From NCBI GenBank assembly GCA_021791075.1, contig JAJYXH010000093.1, positions 1-6,696 on the forward strand: 6,696 nt of DNA. The letters are read 5' to 3'. The first letter of the stretch is position 1, and every line of letters begins with the position of its first letter. Shown here in pieces: positions 1 through 5,842 of this stretch. Source of the stretch: Microcaldota archaeon (GTDB lineage: Archaea > Micrarchaeota > Micrarchaeia > Micrarchaeales > CABMGC01). A program made the translations under genes and the position numbers. The notes below the pieces were generated by a model. It was given only the letters and a program-made list of their open reading frames with translations. It searched no databases and was not told where the DNA came from.

Positions 1-135
1 ACAGAGCTGAGAGACCTGATAAGCGCGGGAGAGAGGAAGACCGTGGTATTCGCGCACGACCTCTCATTCAGGAAGAGGGTGATGCTTCAGAAGATCGCAG
101 AACAGGGCAACGTAAAGGTTGCAAACGGTGTATGA
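1..135 (+). CDS. rpl32e: Large-subunit ribosomal protein eL32, C-terminal fragment
   Basis: The window opens inside this gene; frame 1 reads 44 codons to a TGA at 133-135. The visible tail includes VVFAHDLSFRKRVMLQKIAE followed by a segment ending VKVANGV. It fits the C-terminus of archaeal/eukaryotic eL32, where a Lys/Arg-rich 'RKR' turn is followed by a helix and a short 'V.N' strand. eL32 binds 23S rRNA in the large subunit. The identification also rests on context: eL32 directly precedes eL19 in the archaeal spc-type cluster, and eL19 begins 2 nt after this stop (or overlaps it as ATGA if the upstream ATG is used). The N-terminal part lies outside the window. The fragment alone is short, so position supplies much of the confidence. 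Confidence 0.82.
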   Translation, partial: TELRDLISAGERKTVVFAHDLSFRKRVMLQKIAEQGNVKVANGV

Positions 136-137
136 TC

Positions 138-635
138 ATGACGATAAAATTCACTAAGAGAGTCGCGAGCGAACTGATGGACAGGGGCATCAGCGCCATA
201 AGAGTCAACCCAAGCGCGTTCGAGGATGCAGACAAGGCCATAACGAGGGACGACGTGAGGAAGCTCATCAGCTCCGGCGGAGTCTACGCAATCAAGGAGA
301 AGCACAACGTGAGCGCAAGATCGAAGCTGCTCAGGCAGAAGAGAAGCGAGGGAAGGTCGAGGGGAGTCGGGATGAGGAAGGGGACCAGGAAGGCAAGACA
401 GGGAAGGACCTGGGAGAAGAAGGTGAGGTCGCAGAGGCTCCTGCTCAAGAAGCTCAAGGCCATCGGCAAGATAGACACGAGGAAGTTCAACGAGCTCTAC
501 GGACAGATCAAGGGAAACGTTTATGCAAACAAGGGGGCGCTGCTGCTCCACCTCAGCGACTCCGGGATAAAGGTCACGGGCGAGGAGCTGAAGAAGATAA
601 ACGACGAGATAAGGCAGCTGTATACAAGCAAGTGA
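138..635 (+). CDS. rpl19e: Large-subunit ribosomal protein eL19
   Basis: This 165-residue protein matches archaeal eL19, a 23S rRNA-binding large-subunit protein absent from bacteria. Visible signatures are ITRDDVRKLIS (helical N-terminal domain), a very basic linker with GRSRGVGMRKGTRKAR, the helix beginning RTWEKKVRSQRLLLKKLK, then IDTRKFNELYGQIKGNVY and a C-terminal helix. Length is slightly above the usual ~150 residues because of the C-terminal extension. I chose ATG 138 (MTIKFTKRVA) because it aligns with the usual eL19 N-terminus and a GGTG element lies 7 nt upstream. ATG 132, overlapping the eL32 stop as ATGA, would add Met-Ile and is the alternative. It is co-transcribed with eL32 upstream and uL18 5 nt downstream. 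Confidence 0.96.
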   Translation: MTIKFTKRVASELMDRGISAIRVNPSAFEDADKAITRDDVRKLISSGGVYAIKEKHNVSARSKLLRQKRSEGRSRGVGMRKGTRKARQGRTWEKKVRSQRLLLKKLKAIGKIDTRKFNELYGQIKGNVYANKGALLLHLSDSGIKVTGEELKKINDEIRQLYTSK

Positions 636-640
636 GTTAG

Positions 641-1219
641 ATGGGGAATACGATCAAGAGTTTGCCGTTCAGGAGGAGAAGGGAGGCGAAGACCAACTAC
701 AAGAAGAGGTTCGCCATCGTCAAGAGCGGGCTCGACAGGATAGTGGTAAGGAGGACGAACAAGAGGGTAATAGCCCACGTCTCAAGGTACAACATAAAAG
801 GGGACCAGATACTCGCATATGCCGACTCGAGGGAGCTCAGCCAGTACAAGTGGCCAAGCAGGCCGAACAAGCCCACCGCATACCTTCTCGGAATACTACT
901 TGCAAAGAAGGTAACTGCAAAGCCGGAGCTGAAGAGCAGCGAGTTCATACTTGACATAGGGCTCAGCGCCCCGGTTACGAACTCAGTGCCCTTCGTCTTC
1001 GCGAAGGGATGCGTCGACGGTGGCATGAAGGTGAGGAACGGCATCGAGGTCAAGGAGAGCCTATATAATTATTCTGATACAAAGTACGTAAAGGAGCTCA
1101 AGGAGAAGAAGCCAGAAGCGTACAAGAGGCAGTACTCCAGCTACATAAAGGAGGGAATAGACGCGGAGAAGCTCAACGCACTTTTCAACCAGGTAAAGGA
1201 GAGGATATTGAATGTATAA
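641..1219 (+). CDS. rpl18: Large-subunit ribosomal protein uL18
   Basis: This 192-residue product is archaeal uL18 (L18p/L5e family), which binds 5S rRNA in the central protuberance of the large subunit. Evidence: the N-terminal PFRRRREAKTNYKKR block, then RIVVRRTNKRVIAHV, KGDQILAYADSREL, the KPTAYLLGILLAKK helix, FILDIGLSAPV and the AKGCVDGGMKV segment, all in family order. Length agrees with the archaeal form, which is much longer than bacterial L18 (~120). A weak GTGAG element ends 4 nt before the ATG, only 5 nt after the eL19 stop. The 3' end overlaps the uS5 start by 8 nt, pointing to translational coupling. Confidence 0.96.
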   Translation: MGNTIKSLPFRRRREAKTNYKKRFAIVKSGLDRIVVRRTNKRVIAHVSRYNIKGDQILAYADSRELSQYKWPSRPNKPTAYLLGILLAKKVTAKPELKSSEFILDIGLSAPVTNSVPFVFAKGCVDGGMKVRNGIEVKESLYNYSDTKYVKELKEKKPEAYKRQYSSYIKEGIDAEKLNALFNQVKERILNV

Positions 1220-1895
1220 CAAGGGCAAGAGAGATAACAGGAGGGAGAGAAGGGACTTCGACAGGCGGGAGGAAGAGCCTGTGGTATGGGACCCGAAGAC
1301 GAGGGTAGGCCAGCAGGTCAAGTCCGGCCAGATCATCTCAGTAGAGCAGATATTTGCAACGGGTAAGCCGATAAAGGAGACCGAGATTGTCGACGCGCTG
1401 CTCCCGGATCTCGAGGACCGGGTCCTTGAGATCGCCTCGGTCCAGAGAATGACGAAGAACAACAGGAAGCAGAAGTACAGGGCAACAGTCGTTGTGGGAG
1501 ACAAGAACGGGCACATAGGGCTCGGCGTAGGAAAGGACGTCGAGGCAAAGCCCGCCATCGACACGGGAATAAGGGACGCTAAGAAGCACATCATATCCGT
1601 CAATCTCGGGTGCGGGTCCCAGGAGTGCAACTGCAATGCGCCGCACAGCCTTCCGCTCAGGCTCAGCGCAAAGTGCGGAAGCGCCCACGTGATACTCAAG
1701 CCGGCACCGAAGGGGGTCGGCATAGTCGCAAGCGACACGGTTCGCGCGGTGCTCGAGCTGGCGGGTGTAAAGGACATCTGGACATACTCAAGGGGAAGGA
1801 CGAGGGACGTCTACAACATGTCGATGGCAACCTACCTCGCGCTGGGAAAGCTCTACGAGCTCAAGAACATAGAGGCAATGAAGAAGCAGGCGTGA
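1212..1895 (+). CDS. rps5: Small-subunit ribosomal protein uS5
   Basis: This 227-residue protein is archaeal uS5, a small-subunit protein near the mRNA entry site that contributes to decoding accuracy. Diagnostic blocks: WDPKTRVGQQVKSGQI (26-41), EIVDALLPDLEDRVLEI (58-74), VQRMTKNNRKQKYRATVVVG (77-96) and NGHIGLGVGK (double-stranded-RNA-binding-like fold), GCGSQECNC with Cys134/139/141, PHSLPLRL, LKPAPKGVGIVASD and AGVKDIWTYSRGRTRDVYNM. The first ~23 residues are a charged Arg/Asp/Glu-rich tail. A GGAGAGG element at 1198-1204, inside the uL18 gene, lies 7 nt before the ATG and supports the start. No ribosomal gene follows in the window. Confidence 0.97.
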   Translation: MYNKGKRDNRRERRDFDRREEEPVVWDPKTRVGQQVKSGQIISVEQIFATGKPIKETEIVDALLPDLEDRVLEIASVQRMTKNNRKQKYRATVVVGDKNGHIGLGVGKDVEAKPAIDTGIRDAKKHIISVNLGCGSQECNCNAPHSLPLRLSAKCGSAHVILKPAPKGVGIVASDTVRAVLELAGVKDIWTYSRGRTRDVYNMSMATYLALGKLYELKNIEAMKKQA

Positions 1896-1934
1896 CTCCT
1901 TTCCCGAAGGCGGCAATGGAAAGGATTAGAATTC

Positions 1935-3551
1935 TTGCCGTACAAAGATGTATACATGCATGGCAGCGAACGCAGTGACATCCGGGCCATCTGCGCGTCA
2001 ACGATAAAGGTGGAGGGGAGCTTTGCGCGCGCCCTCGAGCTGCTGGAGACTTCTGACAAGAACCTATTCATAACGGGCAAGGCCGGCACCGGCAAGTCCA
2101 CACTTCTCCAGCACTTCAGTAGCACGACGAAGAAGCGCGTCGTGCTGCTCGCGCCGACTGGCGTTGCCGCGCTCAACATAAAGGGCCAGACGATACACTC
2201 ATTCTTCGGATTCAAGCCGGATATAACCGTGGATACCGTGAGGAGGCTCCCTGCGCGGAAGGCGGAGATGTACAGGAATACCGACATGATAATCATCGAC
2301 GAGATATCGATGGTGAGGGCCGATCTGCTAGACTGCATAGACGCGTTCCTCAGGCACAACGGGAGGGACTCCCGCCTGCCTTTCGGCGGCATGAGAATGG
2401 TCTTCATAGGCGACCTCTATCAGCTGCCTCCGGTGGTGACGTACGGCGAGAGGAAGATGTTCAGGCAGCACTACAGGAGCGAGCACTTCTTCGATGCCAA
2501 CGCCTTCAGGGACTTCCCCGCGGAGTTCGTGGAGCTCGACAAGCACTACAGGCACAGTGATGCAAGGTTCATAGGGCTCCTCAATGCGGTCAGGAACAAT
2601 ACCGCAGGCGCCGACGAGATGGAATTGCTGAACGAGCGGTTCAACCCCCATTTCGTTCCCGGAAGCTCTGAAGGCTATGTGACTCTGGTGCCAACGAACC
2701 GGCTCGCCGACGTGTTGAACGGCGCGGAACTCGAGAAGGTCAAGGGCAGGCAGTATCTCTACGAGGCATGGCTTGAAGGGGATTTCAAAGATGGAAGCAT
2801 GCCCGCGGAAAGGGAGCTGAGGGTGAAGATAGGCGCGCAGGTGATGCTGCTCAACAACGACAAGGCGGAGCGGTGGGTTAACGGCAGCATCGGCGAGATA
2901 ACATCGATAGGCAGGGGCGAAGACGGGACGGATCTCATAGGGGTGAGGCTTCTCGACGGATCTGAGGTCTCCGTAGGAAGGCATACGTGGGAGCTGTTCA
3001 AGATGTCCTACGACTCGGAATCGCGCAGGCTCGTCCCTGCGGTTGTGGGGCGTTTCTCGCAGTATCCCATGATGCTCGCATGGGCCGTCACCATTCACAA
3101 GAGCCAGGGCAAGACGTTCGACAAGGTCATAATAGACATCGGATCCGGAATATTTGCGACGGGCCAGCTGTACGTTGCCCTGAGCAGGTGCAGGACCCTG
3201 GATGGCATCGTCCTGAGGAAGAGGCTGGAGAAGAAGCACATATTCACCGACTTCAGGGTGATAAAATTCCTCACAAGGTACCAGTACAAGAAGTCCGAAG
3301 AGAGGATTCCGCTGGAAGAGAAGGTGAGGATGATAGAGGACGTGATCAAGAGGAAAGGCAGCATCGAGATCGTCTATCTCAAGGCCAACGACGAGAAGTC
3401 GAGGAGGGTGGTCACGCCGTCGAGGATGGGCAACTTCGAATACCTTGGCAGGGAGTATCTGGGAGTTGAGTGCTTCGACTCGAGGCGCAAGGAGTACAGG
3501 AACTTCAGGGTGGACAGGATACTCGAGATGAAGACGGCGGACTCCGGATAG
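1935..3551 (+). CDS. PIF1-like SF1B DNA helicase with C-terminal WYL-like domain
   Basis: A 538-residue ATP-dependent helicase of the PIF1/RecD-like SF1B group, expected to unwind DNA 5'-3' at forks, recombination intermediates or structured DNA. Motifs in order: Walker A GKAGTGKST (48-56, Lys54), APTGVAALNIKGQTIHSFFG (73-92), Walker B IIIDEIS with Asp122/Glu123, GDLYQLPPV (159-167), LDKHYRH (201-207), VPTNRLADVLN (252-262), SH3-like WVNGSIGEI (314-322), AWAVTIHKSQGKTFD (382-396) and YVALSRCR with Arg418 (413-420). Residues ~475-533, with REYLGVECF and RNFRVDRI, resemble a WYL domain. The predicted start is TTG 1935 with AAAGGAT 8 nt upstream; in-frame ATG 1956 is the alternative, because homology begins only near residue 28. 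It begins 39 nt after uS5 with no clear TATA box, so it may be read from the ribosomal operon. Confidence 0.93.
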   Translation: MPYKDVYMHGSERSDIRAICASTIKVEGSFARALELLETSDKNLFITGKAGTGKSTLLQHFSSTTKKRVVLLAPTGVAALNIKGQTIHSFFGFKPDITVDTVRRLPARKAEMYRNTDMIIIDEISMVRADLLDCIDAFLRHNGRDSRLPFGGMRMVFIGDLYQLPPVVTYGERKMFRQHYRSEHFFDANAFRDFPAEFVELDKHYRHSDARFIGLLNAVRNNTAGADEMELLNERFNPHFVPGSSEGYVTLVPTNRLADVLNGAELEKVKGRQYLYEAWLEGDFKDGSMPAERELRVKIGAQVMLLNNDKAERWVNGSIGEITSIGRGEDGTDLIGVRLLDGSEVSVGRHTWELFKMSYDSESRRLVPAVVGRFSQYPMMLAWAVTIHKSQGKTFDKVIIDIGSGIFATGQLYVALSRCRTLDGIVLRKRLEKKHIFTDFRVIKFLTRYQYKKSEERIPLEEKVRMIEDVIKRKGSIEIVYLKANDEKSRRVVTPSRMGNFEYLGREYLGVECFDSRRKEYRNFRVDRILEMKTADSG

Positions 3552-3578
3552 CCCTGCGAATTTCTGCCAAGGCGCACG

Positions 3579-3588
3579 TTTATATATC
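3579..3588 (+). promoter_or_regulatory. TATA box of the wHTH-MNT / HEPN / exonuclease cassette
   Basis: TTTATATATC is centred about 27-28 bp before ATG 3611, the spacing expected of an archaeal TFB/TBP promoter producing a leaderless or nearly leaderless transcript. It lies in the 59-bp gap after the helicase stop, and no Shine-Dalgarno element precedes ATG 3611, which agrees with leaderless initiation. The same TTTATATA octamer recurs before the second MNT gene at 5241-5248. Transcription start has not been observed; this is a sequence-based prediction. Confidence 0.72.
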
Positions 3589-3591
3589 AGT

Positions 3592-3608
3592 TATCTATTA
3601 AATAGATA
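3592..3608. promoter_or_regulatory. Perfect 17-bp palindromic operator over the start region of the first MNT gene
   Basis: TATCTATT-A-AATAGATA is a perfect 8-1-8 inverted repeat. It lies between the TATA box and the ATG at 3611, where a bound repressor would block transcription initiation. Two further ATAGAT half-sites follow inside the first codons (3623-3628 and 3627-3632). The MNT protein just downstream has a winged-helix N-terminus, so autorepression by it, or by the MNT-HEPN complex, is the simplest inference. Low sequence complexity means chance similarity is possible, but the exact symmetry and position argue for an operator. Confidence 0.65.
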
Positions 3609-3610
3609 CT

Positions 3611-4219
3611 ATGACATATAAGATAGATAGATTGTTTGGATCCGTAACACGGACAAGGCTTCTCTCAAGGTTCATGCTCGATCCAGACAGAACTTTCTAC
3701 ATAAGAGAGCTTTCAGTCGGCCTCAACATTCCATACAGCATGCTGTACAAGGAGATCAAGAACCTGGAGTCGCTCGGCATTCTTATGGAGGAGAAGAGAG
3801 GCAGGATCACGGTGATCTCGCTAAACAAGTCGCTGCCGTATCTTGACGAATTAAAGGGCCTCATAATAAAGACTTCCGGACTTGCATATGTCGTCGGGCA
3901 GGGACTCTCGGAATTCAAGGACATCAGATACGCCCTGATATACGGATCTTTCGCAAGCGGCACCGAAACAGCCAAGAGCGATGCGGACCTCCTACTCATA
4001 GGCGACGCCGATGCAACCAAACTGGTGAAGAGAGTTGGCAGGATGGAGCAGGCTCTGGGAAGGGAAGTTAATTATATAATATGGAGCTCAAAAGAGTTAA
4101 GGGCGCGCATAAAGGCAGGGAGCGCCCTGCTTGCAGATATAGCGCGAAGTCCTATAATAATGATAATCGGGGATGAGGATGGCTTTAGAGGACTTATTAA
4201 AAGAGAGAGTGATCTATAA
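3611..4219 (+). CDS. Winged-helix/MNT nucleotidyltransferase (HEPN/MNT antitoxin-type)
   Basis: A 202-residue two-domain protein. Residues ~1-75 form a winged helix-turn-helix of the ArsR/MarR-like kind (TFYIRELSVGLNIPYSMLYK recognition region, then LESLGILMEEKRGRITVI as the wing). Residues ~85-190 form a minimal nucleotidyltransferase: the GSFASG signature (112-117, Gly112/Ser113) and SDADLL (Asp124, Asp126) are the metal-binding pair. The expected third acidic residue is Asn154 in EVNYIIW, a substitution I recall in HTH-fused members. In characterised HEPN/MNT pairs such enzymes transfer AMP from ATP to a tyrosine of the HEPN partner and so silence it. The gene overlaps the HEPN gene by about 40 nt, the standard pairing. 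It is probably autoregulated through the palindrome at 3592-3608. The substrate has not been shown. Confidence 0.88.
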   Translation: MTYKIDRLFGSVTRTRLLSRFMLDPDRTFYIRELSVGLNIPYSMLYKEIKNLESLGILMEEKRGRITVISLNKSLPYLDELKGLIIKTSGLAYVVGQGLSEFKDIRYALIYGSFASGTETAKSDADLLLIGDADATKLVKRVGRMEQALGREVNYIIWSSKELRARIKAGSALLADIARSPIIMIIGDEDGFRGLIKRESDL

Positions 4220-4619
4220 GATTAGGCCTGACAGCAGGGTTGCGTTAAGGCTGCTTGAGAGGGCTAAGAATGACGTCGCAACTGCGGACAGGCTTCTTCA
4301 TGCTGAAGACTACGACTGGGCAATTACAATCTACTACAACTCCATGCTCCGCTCCGCTAGGGCGCTGATGTCGGATATCGGTTACAGGCCATCAAGCGTC
4401 AATGGCCACATGGCTGTAATAAGGTTTCTCCGGGAGAGACAGAAGGGCGACGAGTGGGACACTGTAATAACTGAACTGGACAGACTTCGGAGGAAGAGGC
4501 ACGAACTAGTCTATGAAGAGCCCGAAGAGGCGGCAAAAGAAGACGCATTCAATGCAAAGGACTGGGCTGGCAAGTTTCTGGCTCTGACAGTGGTCGAACT
4601 GTCGCGCAAGAGACGGTGA
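4179..4619 (+). CDS. HEPN-domain protein, putative RNase toxin partner of the wHTH-MNT
   Basis: About 146 residues, nearly all one alpha-helical HEPN domain: ALRLLERAKNDVATADRLL, then YDWAITIYYNSMLRSARALM with GYRPSS, a typical opening for the type paired with wHTH-MNT proteins. The catalytic-type motif is RLRRKRH (Arg102-x5-His108), an RX4-6H ribonuclease signature, followed by ELVYE with Tyr112, a candidate AMPylation site. I infer a HEPN RNase toxin neutralised by the overlapping MNT gene. I preferred ATG 4179, which has a GGGGAT element 4 nt upstream; ATG 4173 would add Met-Arg. The C-terminus is basic (SRKRR). The stop overlaps the GGTGAT Shine-Dalgarno of the exonuclease gene, so the three genes look like one operon. 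It could also be a non-toxic HEPN scaffold. Confidence 0.88.
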   Translation: MALEDLLKERVIYKIRPDSRVALRLLERAKNDVATADRLLHAEDYDWAITIYYNSMLRSARALMSDIGYRPSSVNGHMAVIRFLRERQKGDEWDTVITELDRLRRKRHELVYEEPEEAAKEDAFNAKDWAGKFLALTVVELSRKRR

Positions 4620-4620
4620 T
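4615..4620 (+). promoter_or_regulatory. Shine-Dalgarno element fixing the exonuclease start
   Basis: GGTGAT matches the archaeal 16S rRNA tail complement and ends 4 nt before GTG 4625, giving MPKIVVIDTETTG. This favours GTG 4625 over GTG 4616, which lies within the element itself. The site overlaps the HEPN stop codon (4617-4619), consistent with coupled translation. Confidence 0.6.
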
Positions 4621-4624
4621 AAGC

Positions 4625-5199
4625 GTGCCGAAAATCGTGGTTATAGACACTGAAACAACAGGGCTGGGCCACAGGGCATACCCGAGGCGCGATGATGCGA
4701 TAATACAGGTGGGGATCGCATGGAGGGACGCTTCTGGCAGGCTCCTTACGTGGGGGGAGACATGCCTCCCTGACAGGAAGTACCTGGCCAACGACAGGGC
4801 CGGCGATGCGCTGGCAGTCAACGGGATTCCGCTTAACAAGATATACAAAGCCAGGTCGGACGTTTCCGTCGCACAGGATCTCAGAAAGAGGTTGGCCGGC
4901 ATCGCCGCCGCGCATGGAAGGGGAAGGGCGTTGAGCTGAAGGCGTACAATGCTGACTTCGACAGGCCATTCCTTGCAAAGGAACCCTGGAATCTGTCACG
5001 GTCGATGTGGGGGGAGTGCATTATGCGCTCCGCCTGCGAGCATCTTGGAATGTACGGCACGCGCCTTAAGCTCTCAACGGCCATGGGGAGGCTCGGCATC
5101 GATAAGCCGAGAGGCCGGTTGCACAATGCGGAGACCGATGCAGCAGCGGCGCTTCTGATAGACGAGAAGATTTGGGGATCCGGCGACAGACTCCTGTAA
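4625..5199 (+). pseudogene. DEDDh-family 3'-5' exonuclease, frameshifted
   Basis: The reading frame from GTG 4625 encodes the ExoI motif of DnaQ/RNase T-like exonucleases (VVIDTETTGLG, Asp and Glu of the DEDD set), then AIIQVGIAW and a helical stretch, and ends early at TGA 4937-4939. The rest of the domain continues in the frame one base back: ELKAYNADFDRPFLAKEP carries ExoII (Asp at 4960-4962), and RLHNAETDAAAALLIDEK carries ExoIII with His at 5122-5124 and Asp at 5137-5139, ending at TAA 5199. A single missing base between about 4905 and 4935 explains both halves; restoring a G in the GGGG run at 4920-4923 gives one continuous ~191-residue protein. It is therefore a recent pseudogene, a sequencing error, or less likely a recoded gene. 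Intact, it would trim 3' ends of DNA or RNA. It is the third gene of the MNT/HEPN cassette. Confidence 0.86.
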
Positions 5200-5240
5200 C
5201 ACGCCCTGTCCATGCAGCATGGCATTAATCTATAGAAATA

Positions 5241-5248
5241 TTTATATA
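5241..5248 (+). promoter_or_regulatory. TATA box of the RHH-MNT / HEPN pair
   Basis: TTTATATA lies with its centre about 25-26 bp before ATG 5270 and is preceded by a purine-rich AGAAATA stretch resembling a TFB recognition element. It suits a leaderless transcript starting at or next to ATG 5270. This placement argues against the longer frame opening at ATG 5219, whose extra 17 codons would run through the promoter. Confidence 0.7.
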
Positions 5249-5264
5249 GATCATTATCTATATA
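5243..5264. promoter_or_regulatory. 9-4-9 inverted-repeat operator overlapping the TATA box
   Basis: TATATAGAT-CATT-ATCTATATA is a perfect inverted repeat covering the 3' half of the TATA box and the region to 6 bp before ATG 5270. An additional ATCTATAGA lies upstream at 5228-5236. Binding here would exclude TBP/TFB. The downstream MNT protein begins with a probable ribbon-helix-helix domain, a dimeric fold that binds such symmetric sites, so autorepression is inferred. The TTATCTAT octamer at 5254-5261 is shared with the first cassette's promoter (3591-3598). Confidence 0.62.
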
Positions 5265-5269
5265 TAATC

Positions 5270-5842
5270 ATGCAGGAGCACAAGACCATAATGCTTGACC
5301 TGAAGAGCTACAGGAAGCTCTCCATCGCAAGGGACGTTGCCGGCAGGAGGAGGGGCCGCGGACTCAGCTTCAATGCCTTCATACTGGAACTGGTCTCCAG
5401 GAAGATCGACTTCCTTGACATAGACGACCAGCTCAAGCGGTTCCTGATGGGGCTGTCCGGAAGGCTCTCGACCCTGGGCTATGTAAAGGGCATAATGCTC
5501 TTCGGCTCGGTGGCAAAGGGTTCGTGCAACGGAAACAGCGACATAGACCTGCTCGTGGTCACGAAGGACGGAAGCGGGTATCCCGGCATAGTCAAGGTGA
5601 TAGACGGCATGAGAGCCGATGCCATGGCCCTGTCAGACAGGGATCTTCCGCATCTGGTCTGCCCCGTGGTCATGGGTGCGGATAATATGGGTGGCATAAG
5701 GCCCATCTACTTCGATCTTGCCGATTACGGTATAGTATTATACGAGAGGGAGTCCGTACTTACCGACTTCGTGGACCGGGTCTCGGGAATAAGGCACAAG
5801 AGGTCCAATGTGGACGGGGTGGAGGTGCTTACATGGCAGTGA
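5270..5842 (+). CDS. Ribbon-helix-helix/MNT nucleotidyltransferase fusion (antitoxin-type)
   Basis: A 190-residue protein. Residues ~5-47 resemble a ribbon-helix-helix DNA-binding domain of the CopG/VapB antitoxin type: beta strand KTIMLDL, helix 1 SYRKLSIARDVAGRR, a short turn, and helix 2 LSFNAFILELVSRKI. Residues ~68-165 are a nucleotidyltransferase domain: MLFGSVAKG (Gly79/Ser80), NSDIDLLVV (Asp91/Asp93), and a candidate third metal ligand Asp149 in PIYFDLADYGIVLYE. All three acidic positions thus appear present. ATG 5270 is chosen because the TATA box and operator lie directly upstream; an in-frame ATG at 5219 would code through them. The 3' end overlaps the HEPN gene by 10 nt. By analogy with HEPN/MNT pairs it would AMPylate and restrain its HEPN partner, while the RHH part autoregulates. 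The RHH call rests on pattern, not structure. Confidence 0.84.
   Translation: MQEHKTIMLDLKSYRKLSIARDVAGRRRGRGLSFNAFILELVSRKIDFLDIDDQLKRFLMGLSGRLSTLGYVKGIMLFGSVAKGSCNGNSDIDLLVVTKDGSGYPGIVKVIDGMRADAMALSDRDLPHLVCPVVMGADNMGGIRPIYFDLADYGIVLYERESVLTDFVDRVSGIRHKRSNVDGVEVLTWQ
5821..5827 (+). promoter_or_regulatory. Strong Shine-Dalgarno for the second HEPN gene
   Basis: GGAGGTG is a near-ideal complement of the archaeal 16S tail and lies 5 nt before ATG 5833, within the end of the MNT gene. It is the strongest ribosome-binding site in the window. Translation of the HEPN protein may therefore be more efficient than that of the leaderless MNT message, and it fixes the start at 5833. Confidence 0.65.

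Noticed and set aside
1061..1777. Minus-strand open frame opposite uL18 and uS5
   Set aside because: Ser/Leu-rich antisense of two highly conserved ribosomal proteins; no independent support.
1926..1960. A dedicated TATA promoter for the helicase
   Set aside because: Neither candidate start (1935 or 1956) has a convincing TATA box at 26-28 bp upstream; the sequence there is only mildly AT-rich.
2328..3239. Long minus-strand open frame (303 codons) opposite the helicase
   Set aside because: It is antisense to a helicase with complete motifs; its product is Pro/Val/Leu/Arg-rich with no recognisable domain, typical of a shadow frame in codon-biased DNA.
4905..4939. Programmed -1 ribosomal frameshifting in the exonuclease
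   Set aside because: No canonical X-XXY-YYZ heptamer is in the right phase and I see no obvious downstream stem; a base loss in the GGGG run is simpler. Not fully excluded.
5005..5199. A separate small gene of 64 codons
   Set aside because: It encodes the ExoIII motif and continues upstream without a stop through ExoII, so it is the second half of the frameshifted exonuclease.
5219..5269. In-frame upstream ATG adding 17 codons to the second MNT
   Set aside because: These codons would run through the TATA box and inverted repeat, and the peptide (Ile/Tyr-rich) is what AT-rich promoter DNA would encode by chance; ATG 5270 has ideal leaderless spacing.
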